Shown: one piece after another, positions 22,225-29,689 of the stretch
How positions within the stretch are numbered: the stretch's first letter is position 1
Layout of the letters: every line of letters starts with the position of its first letter
Origin: an uncultured Burkholderiaceae bacterium
GTDB taxonomy: Bacteria > Pseudomonadota > Gammaproteobacteria > Burkholderiales > Burkholderiaceae
Assembly (NCBI GenBank): GCA_937862845.1
Contig: CALMCK010000173.1
Coordinates: 1 to 31,759, forward strand
Direction of reading: 5' to 3'
DNA: 31,759 nt
Made by a program: the position numbers and the translations under genes
The notes under the pieces: model-generated
What the model was told of the DNA's origin: nothing
The model's database searches: none
What the model saw: only the letters and a program-made list of their open reading frames with translations

Positions 22225-23371
22225 AAATGGCATCGGGCAGTAGAATGCGCCGATCGACAGTGCTGATTTGAGTGTGTCCACAAAAAGCCATGGTCAAGTC
22301 AAGTTCATTGTGAATGATGGACAAGGCTTTGGCGACACCCGCCTCACCCATCGCGCCGAGGCCATACAACATTGAGCGGCCAATATACGTGCCTCGCGCA
22401 CCCAAGGCCACTGCTTTGAGCACATCTTGTCCGCTGCGAATCCCGCCGTCAAAATGCACCTCAATCTCATGACCAACAGCGGCAACGATTTCAGGCAAGG
22501 CGTGAATACTCGAAGGTGCTCCATCGAGTTGCCGTCCACCATGGTTCGAGACAATAAGCGCATCGGCACCACTGTCCACAGCCAGACGCGCGTCCTCGGC
22601 ATCCATGATGCCTTTGATAATCAACTTGCCGCCCCAGCGCTTTTTAATCCACTCCACGTCTGACCAGCTCAATTCTGGGTCGAACTGCTGTGCCGTCCAT
22701 GCAGACAACGAGCCCATGTTTTCAACACCTTTGACGTGCCCGACAATGTTGCCAAAATGGCGACGTGGCGTGCGCAACATACCCATACACCAGCGGGGTT
22801 TACTCATTAAATTGATGATGTTGGACAGGGTCGGTTTCGGTGGCGCGGACAAGCCATTTTTCAGATCTTTGTGCCGTTGTCCCAAAATTTGCAAGTCCAA
22901 TGTCAGCACCAGCGCACTACAACCAGCCGCTTTCGCACGGTCAATTAAGCGCTCGATAAAATCCGTGTCCCGCATCACATATAATTGGAACCAAAAAGGG
23001 TGGTTGTCAGTGTGTGCCGCCACCTCTTCAATAGAACCAATACTCATGGTGGACAGGGTGAAAGGAACGCCGAAGTTTTTTGCAGCTCGCGCTGCGAGTA
23101 TCTCACCGTCAGCATGTTGCATGCCCGTTAAGCCGGTGGGTGCTATCGCCACAGGCATGGACACAGGCACACCAACCATGGTGCTTGCTGTGCTGCGCCC
23201 GCTCATGTTCACGGCAACCCGTTGACGCAATTTAAATTTTTGAAAATCAGACTCATTGGCACGATAGGTCGACTCTGTCCACGAGCCCGAGTCGGCGTAA
23301 TCATAAAACATACGAGGCACACGTTTTTTGGCCAATACGCGCAAGTCTTCAATGCATGTGATTACTGTCAT
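22211..23371 (-). CDS. lldD: FMN-dependent L-lactate dehydrogenase (alpha-hydroxy-acid oxidase family)
   Basis: Oxidises L-lactate (or a related L-2-hydroxy acid) to the 2-oxo acid, passing electrons to the respiratory chain. The 386-residue TIM-barrel protein has F-Y-D-Y-A-D-S-G-S-W near the N-terminus, P-V-A-I-A-P-T-G-L-T-G-M, F-Q-L-Y-V, L-T-L-D-L-Q-I-L-G-Q-R-H-K-D, the catalytic block S-N-H-G-G-R-Q-L-D-G with the active-site His and Arg, and D-G-G-I-R-S-G-Q-D. The Q-R-H-K-D-L-K-N-G-L-S loop is common in betaproteobacterial LldD. AAAGG precedes the ATG. It is divergent from glcDEF and overlaps an EamA exporter; lactate is the best guess, with glycolate or mandelate as alternatives. Confidence 0.88.
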   Translation of the reverse strand: MTVITCIEDLRVLAKKRVPRMFYDYADSGSWTESTYRANESDFQKFKLRQRVAVNMSGRSTASTMVGVPVSMPVAIAPTGLTGMQHADGEILAARAAKNFGVPFTLSTMSIGSIEEVAAHTDNHPFWFQLYVMRDTDFIERLIDRAKAAGCSALVLTLDLQILGQRHKDLKNGLSAPPKPTLSNIINLMSKPRWCMGMLRTPRRHFGNIVGHVKGVENMGSLSAWTAQQFDPELSWSDVEWIKKRWGGKLIIKGIMDAEDARLAVDSGADALIVSNHGGRQLDGAPSSIHALPEIVAAVGHEIEVHFDGGIRSGQDVLKAVALGARGTYIGRSMLYGLGAMGEAGVAKALSIIHNELDLTMAFCGHTQISTVDRRILLPDAIYANK

Positions 23372-23405
23372 GTCAAAACCTTTTTAGGTGGATTAAAGAA
23401 GCGCG

Positions 23406-23435
23406 GATATACGCATCAGATAAAAATAAAACCAA
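23406..23435 (-). promoter_or_regulatory. Possible lldD promoter
   Basis: On the minus strand TTGGTT (23435-23430), 18 bases, TATATC (23411-23406), 35 bases before the lldD ATG. It lies in the 210-base divergent region to glcD, which must also hold the glcD promoter; no clear pair for the latter is seen. Confidence 0.3.
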
Positions 23436-23581
23436 ACGATACACCATGGCAAACGATTTATTCAAATTTTTCTTGTACGTCGTATACAGCAGCCCTCCTA
23501 AAGCGGCACTGTAGCGCTCATTTTATCGTACAATTCAAAAATAATATTTTGCTTAAAATCCCATCCACACTGGAGAATTAT

Positions 23582-25048
23582 ATGAGCCATGACCAAAAAT
23601 TGTCGCAGTTGCTTAAAGTCATTGGGCCACATTTTCTTGCGGAAAACATCCTGACCCAAGCCCCGCATATGCGTCCTTATGAATCGGACGCCTTAACAAT
23701 GTTTAAGCAATTGCCTTTGTGCGTTGTCATGCCAGAAACCGAAGCGCAAATACAGTTGTTGATGCGCACATGCTCCGAGTTGTCTTTACCTGTGGTTACG
23801 CGCGGCGCCGGTACTGGCTTGTCGGGTGGAGCAACTCCGAATGCACAGGCTGTACTGTTGGTCATGACCAAGTTTAATAAAATTTTAGAGGTCAATGGTG
23901 AAAACGCTTTTGCCTGCGTGCAGGCCGGTGTGCGCAATGCCGCCATTTCCGAAGCGAGTTCTGCCGATGGTTTGTACTATGCGCCCGATCCATCGTCGCA
24001 GATAGCTTGCTCAATTGGTGGCAACGTGGCAGAGAATTCTGGTGGCGTACATTGCCTCAAGTATGGCTTAACGCTGCACAACATTTTAAAAGTTCGAGTG
24101 GTGCTCATCAACGGCGAAATTGTCGAACTCGGTGGTTTGGCGCCAGACACACCGCATTTGGACTTACTGTCCGTTTTTATAGGATCCGAGGGGATGCTGG
24201 GTGTGGTGACCACTGTCTGGGTCAAACTCATACCCAAGCCAAAATTGGCAGAAGTTATTTTGGCATCGTTTTCCTCTGTGCAAAGTGCGGCAGATGCAGT
24301 GGCGCAAATCATCGCCAACGGATTGATTCCCGCTGGTTTAGAGATGATGGATGCTGCGACGACACGGGCTGTGGAAGGGTTTTTACATGCAGGCTATGAT
24401 TTGGATGCGGCGGCATTGCTGCTGTGTGAGTCAGATGGTGAGCCGGAAGTCGTGCGTGCAGAGATAGCTGCGATGAGTGATATCCTCACTCAGGCGGGTG
24501 CTTATCGTTTACAAGTGTCGCAAAATGAGGCCGAGCGTTTGAATTTTTGGCTCGGGCGAAAGTCGGCTTTTCCTGCGGCAGCGAGCATTGCGCCTGATTA
24601 TTATTGTATGGACGGCACAATTCCTCGTAAAAACCTAGGTGCATTGCTCAATTCAATCACGCAGTTGGAGCAAGAGTTCAACTTGCAATGTCTAAATGTG
24701 TTTCATGCGGGCGATGGCAACTTACACCCCATGATTTTATTTGACGGTACAAGCAGCGAGCAGACCGAACGCGCCGAGGCATTTGGTGGCAAAATTTTAG
24801 AAGCGTGCATTGAGCAAGGCGGAACGATTACGGGTGAGCATGGTGTGGGCTTGGAAAAAATCGGTCATATGTGCATACAGTTCAGCGATGCCGAGCGACA
24901 AACCATGTGGGCAGTAAAGGCCGCGTTTGATCCACAGCTGTTACTCAATGCAGATAAAGCGATACCGACGTTACACCGTTGTGCCGAGTTTGGTCGCATG
25001 CATGTCCATCATGGCAATCTCCCGTTTCCAGAGATTCCACGTTTTTGA
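23582..25048 (+). CDS. glcD: Glycolate oxidase / D-lactate dehydrogenase FAD subunit
   Basis: Catalytic FAD subunit of the membrane-associated glycolate oxidase GlcDEF, which oxidises glycolate to glyoxylate and often also D-lactate. The 488-residue product has the PCMH FAD-binding domain (V-T-R-G-A-G-T-G-L-S-G-G, P-D-P-S-S-Q, S-I-G-G-N-V-A-E-N-S-G-G, G-S-E-G-M-L-G-V-V-T) and the C-terminal oxidase domain (F-H-A-G-D-G-N-L-H-P, T-G-E-H-G-V-G-L-E-K). GGAG is 6 bases before the ATG at 23582. The frame is open far upstream across lldD in antisense, but that part is not conserved. It is first of a glcD-E-F operon, about 50 bases before glcE. Confidence 0.94.
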   Translation: MSHDQKLSQLLKVIGPHFLAENILTQAPHMRPYESDALTMFKQLPLCVVMPETEAQIQLLMRTCSELSLPVVTRGAGTGLSGGATPNAQAVLLVMTKFNKILEVNGENAFACVQAGVRNAAISEASSADGLYYAPDPSSQIACSIGGNVAENSGGVHCLKYGLTLHNILKVRVVLINGEIVELGGLAPDTPHLDLLSVFIGSEGMLGVVTTVWVKLIPKPKLAEVILASFSSVQSAADAVAQIIANGLIPAGLEMMDAATTRAVEGFLHAGYDLDAAALLLCESDGEPEVVRAEIAAMSDILTQAGAYRLQVSQNEAERLNFWLGRKSAFPAAASIAPDYYCMDGTIPRKNLGALLNSITQLEQEFNLQCLNVFHAGDGNLHPMILFDGTSSEQTERAEAFGGKILEACIEQGGTITGEHGVGLEKIGHMCIQFSDAERQTMWAVKAAFDPQLLLNADKAIPTLHRCAEFGRMHVHHGNLPFPEIPRF

Positions 25049-25097
25049 TTGGCACTCAATTTTTTATTAAGATTTAAACTTGCACTTCAAGGTCACA

Positions 25098-26225
25098 ATG
25101 GACAACGTACTCGAGCACTGGCGCGAACGCATAGCACACGCCAAAAAACAACACAGACCTTTGCGCTTTGAAGGCGCGGGCAGTAAAAACTTTTATGGAA
25201 AAAACCCGCAAGCATGGGACTGTACGGTTATCGACACCCGTGATTTTTCCGGTGTGGTCAGTCACGAGCCCACTGAGTTGGTGGTGACGGTACGCGCGGG
25301 CACGCCTTGGCGCGTTCTCGCCGATGCTTTGGCAGAGCGCAATCAATGCCTGCCTTTTGACCCGCCGTTTGTTGACCAAGGTGCCACAGTCGGCGGCGTT
25401 ATCAACGCAGGCTTAACCGGTGCGTCCCGTTTGCACGTTGGCGGCATTCGCGATTTTGTACTGGGCGCGCAGATGATGAACACACATGGTGAGCTGCTTA
25501 GTTTTGGTGGGCAAGTCATGAAAAATGTTGCAGGTTATGATGTTTCACGCTTGCTGGTCGGCAGTATGGGCACACTAGGATTGCTCACACAGGTCTCACT
25601 CAAAGTCGTGCCACAGCCAGCGGCACAACAGACTTTGTTTTTAAACTGTGATTACGCTGTCGCGCAAATCATCGCACGAAAATTTTTAGTTCATCCCGTG
25701 GCAATCAACGCCAGTGCTTGGTTTGAAAATAAATTATCGGTTCGTCTCTGCGGTGCTTTAGCAGCGGTTGAATCAAGTATTGATCACCTTAACCGTTGGG
25801 CGCAATCACTCACACGCCACGATTTTATCGTGCTCGATGCGGTTGACGCACACGTGTTTTGGCAATCTTTGAATGAGCAAACACACCAGCACTTCAACGA
25901 CGCGCCCAGCCCTGAGCACACGCTTTGGCGGGCTGTTTTACCCACCCATATAGATGGCTTAACCGTACACCCGTACACGGGTTTAGCCATGTGGGGCGGC
26001 GCTTTGCGTTGGATTTGGTCGACCGATGATTTGCGTGCCGTATTTGCTGCTGCAGATGGTTATGCCACTGCATACCGAGTGCCTGAGCATGTTGTTTGGG
26101 CGACACCTTCAAGCACGACCCCAGCTTTAAACGCATTGCGAAATAGTGTCAAAGCGCAGTTTGATCCGCTTGACTTATTTAACCCCCATCGTTTGGATTT
26201 TGTAGGAGGGCACCATGCACCTTGA
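25098..26225 (+). CDS. glcE: Glycolate oxidase subunit GlcE
   Basis: A second FAD-binding subunit of GlcDEF, required for activity in E. coli. The 375-residue protein has a PCMH-type FAD domain: F-E-G-A-G-S-K-N-F-Y-G, D-Q-G-A-T-V-G-G-V-I-N-A-G-L-T-G, G-G-I-R-D-F-V-L-G and V-A-G-Y-D-V-S-R-L-L-V-G-S-M-G-T-L-G. The C-terminal half is poorly conserved and ends with the expected D-P-L-D-L-F-N-P-H-R. The ATG at 25098 has AAGG 5 bases upstream; a TTG at 25080 is less likely. The end overlaps glcF by 11 bases. Confidence 0.93.
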   Translation: MDNVLEHWRERIAHAKKQHRPLRFEGAGSKNFYGKNPQAWDCTVIDTRDFSGVVSHEPTELVVTVRAGTPWRVLADALAERNQCLPFDPPFVDQGATVGGVINAGLTGASRLHVGGIRDFVLGAQMMNTHGELLSFGGQVMKNVAGYDVSRLLVGSMGTLGLLTQVSLKVVPQPAAQQTLFLNCDYAVAQIIARKFLVHPVAINASAWFENKLSVRLCGALAAVESSIDHLNRWAQSLTRHDFIVLDAVDAHVFWQSLNEQTHQHFNDAPSPEHTLWRAVLPTHIDGLTVHPYTGLAMWGGALRWIWSTDDLRAVFAAADGYATAYRVPEHVVWATPSSTTPALNALRNSVKAQFDPLDLFNPHRLDFVGGHHAP

Positions 26226-27492
26226 TTTGATTGACAGTCTTAAGCATTCGGAGGGCGCTCTAAGCACACAAAAGCTCATCGAGAGCTGCGTGCATTGCGG
26301 CATGTGTTTGGGTACTTGTCCGACTTTCGGCATCACTGGTGATGAAGCAGACAGCCCGCGCGGCCGCATTTATCAAATTAAAAACCTGTTAGAGGGGCAA
26401 GCGGATGCAGGTGCCGTGCAATTGCATTTAGACCGCTGCCTGACATGCCGATCGTGTGAAACAACCTGCCCATCAAGTGTGAATTATGGTGAAATTTTAG
26501 AGTGGGGGCGCGAGCACTTAAGCGAGCATCACGCACGTCCGTTTATGCAGCGCATGCAATTGAAAGTTTTGCGAGCAGTTTTGACTCGACCAAAGTTATT
26601 CGGAGCTTTATGGCGCGTCGGTGCCATCGGTGCAGCCGTTCTTCCCAAACAATACGCACGCAAACTCAGCTACCGCACACCATTTAAACAGCCGTCATCG
26701 AGCCCCATCAAAACGCTGCCCTCCATCGACTTAACCGTACTCATCCATCAAGGCTGCGTGCAAAACACTTTGTCACCCAACATCAATCAAGCAAGCGAAC
26801 GTTTACTGCACGCATGGGGTGTTCGCGTGCTGCACGTTCAAGACCATTGTTGTGGCGCTGTGTCAGCGCACAGTGATGATTTATCAGGGGCACGTGCATT
26901 CGCCAAACGCAACATACAAGCGTGGCAAACTGTTTTGGAGGAACAACCCAAAGCACTCATAATCTCAAATGCTTCTGGCTGCGGCGTTCAATTAAAACAG
27001 TATGGCTCATTGTTTAAAACCAACGATGCCCTGCACGCATCGGCACAGCAGGTCAGTGCTGCAGTGCGTGACATCGCACAGATATTTGAAACCATCTGTC
27101 AGCTACAAACGCCGCTGGTACCTGAAATGCAACACCGCATCGGCCAGCTCAACCCCGCACAAAAACGCATGAGCTACCATGAGTCTTGTACCTTACAACA
27201 TGGTCAAAAACTCAAAGGCATGGTGCCAAAATTGTTGCGTGAGCTTGGTCTAGAACTCTCGCCGAGCATCAACACGCATCTGTGCTGCGGATCCGCAGGG
27301 ACATATTCAATCACTCAGGCCAAACTCTCACAGCAGCTGCTTGAGAATAAAATCAAAGATTTAAAATGCGAAGGTTCTGCGGGCATTTTGAGCGCCAATG
27401 TGGGGTGCATTCACCACATTGCCAGCGGTACAGAGATCCCTGTCATGCACTGGATGGAATGGCTTGATGCTGTTTGGACGAACCGTATTTAA
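26215..27492 (+). CDS. glcF: Glycolate oxidase iron-sulfur subunit GlcF
   Basis: Electron-transfer subunit of GlcDEF linking the flavins to the quinone pool. The 425-residue protein has two 4Fe-4S motifs, C-V-H-C-G-M-C-L-G-T-C-P at about 24-35 and C-L-T-C-R-S-C-E-T-T-C-P at about 75-86, then two CCG domains: G-C-V-Q-N-T-L-S-P-N-I-N with D-H-C-C-G-A-V-S-A-H, and E-S-C-T-L-Q-H-G-Q-K with H-L-C-C-G-S-A-G-T-Y. Such CCG pairs bind further cofactors in GlcF and heterodisulfide reductase relatives. AGGAGG precedes the ATG, which lies inside the glcE end (11-base overlap), so translation is coupled. No clear terminator follows on this strand. Confidence 0.95.
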   Translation: MHLDLIDSLKHSEGALSTQKLIESCVHCGMCLGTCPTFGITGDEADSPRGRIYQIKNLLEGQADAGAVQLHLDRCLTCRSCETTCPSSVNYGEILEWGREHLSEHHARPFMQRMQLKVLRAVLTRPKLFGALWRVGAIGAAVLPKQYARKLSYRTPFKQPSSSPIKTLPSIDLTVLIHQGCVQNTLSPNINQASERLLHAWGVRVLHVQDHCCGAVSAHSDDLSGARAFAKRNIQAWQTVLEEQPKALIISNASGCGVQLKQYGSLFKTNDALHASAQQVSAAVRDIAQIFETICQLQTPLVPEMQHRIGQLNPAQKRMSYHESCTLQHGQKLKGMVPKLLRELGLELSPSINTHLCCGSAGTYSITQAKLSQQLLENKIKDLKCEGSAGILSANVGCIHHIASGTEIPVMHWMEWLDAVWTNRI

Positions 27493-27675
27493 CGAGTTGG
27501 AGTGATGTCAATGCAATATTTCTACGGCTCCTTGAGGGAGGCTCAATAAAGTCGCCATGCGCCATACGTTGAGAGAAAATCAGAATCACCCCACGCATAT
27601 TAACAAAGTAAATATGCGCTTGGTCTGCGACGTTGTTGTTTTCGAATAGCTTGAGCACACACTGTAAAAATATTG

Positions 27676-27708
27676 GAAAAACAAATCAGGAAGTTCGCAC
27701 TTCCTGAT
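27676..27708 (-). terminator. Rho-independent terminator of the secreted-protein unit
   Basis: ATCAGGAAGT at 27685-27694 pairs with ACTTCCTGAT at 27699-27708 (10-bp perfect stem, TCGC loop). On the minus strand it is followed by T-rich sequence (27684-27676), and it lies 45 bases beyond the stop at 27754. The 183 bases between the glcF stop and this hairpin hold nothing I can support. Confidence 0.8.
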
Positions 27709-27753
27709 AAAGGTCGGGGGCATCGATCGGTTTTTCAGTGATGTCACGGCGGC

Positions 27754-28335
27754 TCATTTGTCCAGCCCCAAGCGGTGGCGGATGATGGGGTCGGTGAAGC
27801 GCTCGTTGTCACTGATTGCAGTGGTGGCGGTGACAGGTGCGGCCGCTTCAGTGGCGACCACTGATCTCACGGTGCCTGGGCAGCTGCGGCCTGTGGCTTC
27901 CACTGCGGCGCGGTTGTCGGGGGTTTGGCAGAGCAGAGCAATGGCGACGTCATTTAAACCCATGGCGCGGAATTCGCGGGCATCGAGTCGGCGCACGCAA
28001 TTTTTATCGGTCCATGTCGTACCGCCGCTTAAGCCAAAGCCAGATATCGAAGCGCCGAAGCTGCTTGAGCCCATACAGGTGTCCGTCATCGTGGTGACGA
28101 GGGGTGGTGCGTATAAAGCGGGTGCTGCTTTGACGGTGTAGCTGCCTTTGTATTCCATCGTGCTGTTGGCAGGCCCACTTGGGAAATTAATGGTGTTGGT
28201 GTTGGTGCCATTCGATGTGCCTGTGGATGTCGAGTTAGAGTTTGAGTTTGAGGTTGACGTGGTGTCGTCCGCATGTGCGATACCCAGTCCACTGAGCAGA
28301 CTAACCAGTAACAGGGCTTTGAAAGCGTGTTTCAT
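27754..28335 (-). CDS. Secreted cysteine-containing protein, unknown function
   Basis: A 193-residue exported protein. The signal peptide ends in G-I-A-H-A at about residue 22. A low-complexity Ser/Asn/Thr/Gly stretch covers about 24-50. Then comes a more ordered region starting Y-K-G-S-Y-T-V-K with D-T-C-M-G-S-S-S, a glycine-rich S-G-F-G-L-S-G-G-T-T-W, K-N-C-V-R-R-L-D-A-R-E, L-L-C-Q-T-P and a further R-S-C-P-G. The four Cys could form two disulfides. The ATG at 28335 has AAGGAGA upstream; the frame open to 28449 adds a non-signal-like N-terminus and is rejected. I do not recognise a named family. It lies downstream of another small secreted protein with the same AGGAGAACTA ribosome-site context. 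Confidence 0.8.
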   Translation of the reverse strand: MKHAFKALLLVSLLSGLGIAHADDTTSTSNSNSNSTSTGTSNGTNTNTINFPSGPANSTMEYKGSYTVKAAPALYAPPLVTTMTDTCMGSSSFGASISGFGLSGGTTWTDKNCVRRLDAREFRAMGLNDVAIALLCQTPDNRAAVEATGRSCPGTVRSVVATEAAAPVTATTAISDNERFTDPIIRHRLGLDK

Positions 28336-28352
28336 TTTAGTTCTCCTTGAGC

Positions 28353-28396
28353 ACTGAGCAACAAACTGAGTGCAAAAAATCAGTGGGGATACTGAG
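28353..28396. repeat. Three ACTGAG hexamers upstream of the secreted-protein gene
   Basis: ACTGAG occurs at 28353-28358, 28365-28370 and 28391-28396, in the region upstream of the start codon at 28335. The spacing is irregular (12 and 26 bases), so this may be chance or clustered binding sites. Confidence 0.3.
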
Positions 28397-28533
28397 CTCG
28401 CCGTGGTGAATCCATCGACCAGCGGTTCTCCCCATCGTGTGATGACCATAAATGATGTACTTTTTAAATTTAAAATTGAATGTTTGCGTCTAAATCCATC
28501 AAGGTTTTAAATTGAAAGGACAGTTTTGAATGA

Positions 28534-28914
28534 TCATGGAAAGACCCACATAAAAGTACCCATACCGCCTGCTGCATTAGCGCCTGTCGTGCTGCCTGAC
28601 AAGCCACCTGCTGCTGCACCGCCAAAGCCGATGCCGCCAGAGAGGCTGGTGTTGTTAGAGATAGGTGAAGTGGTGGATTGAGTGACGACTTGACCTGGGC
28701 TGACAACAACACCAGACTGGGCATTGCCGCTGCTGCTGTTCGCAGTGGTTGCGCCGTGCAGACCAGTACCAAGTGTGATGGCACCCGCTGCACCGCCAGA
28801 AACAGACGATGAGCTGGAAGCAGCATTGCCGCCACCGATGGTGAATGAGCCTGCGCTTGCAGCAGTGGCGCAGAGGATGGCGGCTGTGAGGGCTGCGATT
28901 TTGATGGTTTTCAT
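28534..28914 (-). CDS. Small secreted Gly/Ser/Ala-rich protein, unknown function
   Basis: A 126-residue product with a clear Sec signal peptide (M-K-T-I-K-I-A-A-L-T-A-A... ending A-S-A at about residue 21). The mature part of about 105 residues has no Cys and is dominated by Gly, Ser, Ala, Thr and Asn, including S-S-S-S-S-V-S-G-G-A-A-G and G-G-I-G-F-G-G-A-A-A-G-G, and ends with the hydrophobic G-T-F-M-W-V-F-P. Such composition suits an extracellular or surface structural polymer, but this is inference. AGGAGAACTACC lies before the ATG. The downstream gene at 27754-28335 starts 198 bases further on. I recognise no family. Confidence 0.75.
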   Translation of the reverse strand: MKTIKIAALTAAILCATAASAGSFTIGGGNAASSSSSVSGGAAGAITLGTGLHGATTANSSSGNAQSGVVVSPGQVVTQSTTSPISNNTSLSGGIGFGGAAAGGLSGSTTGANAAGGMGTFMWVFP

Positions 28915-28998
28915 GGTAGTTCTCCTAAGTGTAAAAAAGTGAGACAAAAGAGGGTGGTGCATTCGAGCATGGTGTCTCATCCATGTTCAAAACTGTGA

Positions 28999-29040
28999 CA
29001 CTCAAATCATCGAATCTGTGTTGCTGCGATTTTTTGAGTG
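28999..29040. repeat. Long interrupted inverted repeat upstream of the secreted-protein genes
   Basis: CACTCAAA (28999-29006) and TTTGAGTG (29033-29040) form perfect 8-bp arms. After two mismatches ATCG (29009-29012) and CGAT (29027-29030) also pair, so 12 of 14 positions match around a 14-base loop. It lies about 85-125 bases before the start of the secreted protein at 28914. Confidence 0.55.
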
Positions 29041-29181
29041 GACAACCCATCATGTGAACCGGTGAAAAGGTGTTTGCAGATGCGTTGTCGTTGGGTGAAG
29101 ATTACGCTCGCAGGCCTTGTGTGGCAAGGCTTTCGGTGGAGTGCGTCATTTGGCAGGAGGTGTTTTTGAGATAATTGAGAA

Positions 29182-29195
29182 ATGGAGTACTCCAT
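29182..29195. repeat. Perfect 14-base palindrome
   Basis: ATGGAGTACTCCAT is perfectly self-complementary, in the intergenic region between the two divergent units. It could be a dimeric regulator site; no other copy was noticed in the window. Confidence 0.4.
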
Positions 29196-29551
29196 GCTCG
29201 GGCGGCATGTGGCTTGATGTTGCATTGTGGCGCTGAGTGGGTGACGGAGCGTTTGTGGGGCGAGGTTGTACGGCTTTTGAGCTGTTGTTATTTGGGCTTT
29301 GGATGGGGTTTTTGTGGATTTTTGAAGCGTAAAAGTCAAAAAAGCATCGGGTTTCTGGGTTTGCAGGGTGATTTTTGCATCAAAATTGAAAATTAATCGA
29401 CTCGCTGGTATTGGGTCTGTGTGGTCGTGAATTCGAGGTAGCACTTTGTTATTGTTGCAAAAACATGCTTATTGGGCTTAAAAACGTCCAACACCATTTA
29501 CTTTTTAGGTGTTCTGGTTCATATTGATAGAAACCGAGCGCTGGTTAAATC

Positions 29552-29604
29552 GTCGGTCAAATTGTCAAAAATCTTGATAAATTGCCGACAGCTGCGAGTG
29601 CAGC
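29552..29604 (+). promoter_or_regulatory. Structured leader hairpins upstream of the EamA-kinase unit
   Basis: GTCGG at 29552-29556 pairs with CCGAC at 29585-29589. The stem continues inward (CAAATTGTCAA against TTGATAAATTG) with one bulge, one mismatch and one G-U pair around a five-base loop. A second small hairpin, GCTGC-GAGT-GCAGC, is at 29591-29604. They lie about 85-140 bases before the GTG at 29690. Whether they are transcribed is unknown. Confidence 0.4.
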
Positions 29605-29689
29605 GCCTTGACTGTTGCCTGACTGTGAAACCCAAAACGGTTCCGCAGGATCCCTTTCCATCACTCAAACCTCATTTAGGAGGTGTGTT

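Larger units (their letters stand above)
29041..29689. other. 649-base stretch without a convincing gene
   Basis: Frames of 145 residues (29444-29007, minus) and 73 residues (29175-29396 and 29472-29693, plus) exist, but none has a good ribosome site, a domain or plausible composition. The stretch contains several inverted repeats: GCCTTG/CAAGGC at 29114-29130, the palindrome at 29182-29195, TTTTTGA/TCAAAAA at 29319-29342, and the hairpins at 29552-29604. No RNA family is recognised. It separates the divergent secreted-protein unit (-) and transporter-kinase unit (+). Confidence 0.6.

Noticed and set aside
23222..23581. Upstream extension of the glcD frame by 120 codons
   Set aside because: It is antisense to lldD and crosses the divergent promoter region; the ATG at 23582 has a good ribosome site and gives the normal GlcD length.
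27443..27658. 71-codon minus-strand frame after glcF
   Set aside because: Overlaps the glcF end, no ribosome site, no similarity recognised; could be a gene remnant but there is no support.
28201..28262. Repeated gag/ttt-like units in the secreted-protein linker as a phase-variable tract
   Set aside because: The units are imperfect and short; they simply encode the Ser/Asn/Thr stretch and lack the uniform repeat needed for slippage.
29007..29444. 145-codon minus-strand frame
   Set aside because: Low-complexity Lys/Thr/Gln/His composition, no ribosome site, no domain; likely noise in an intergenic region.
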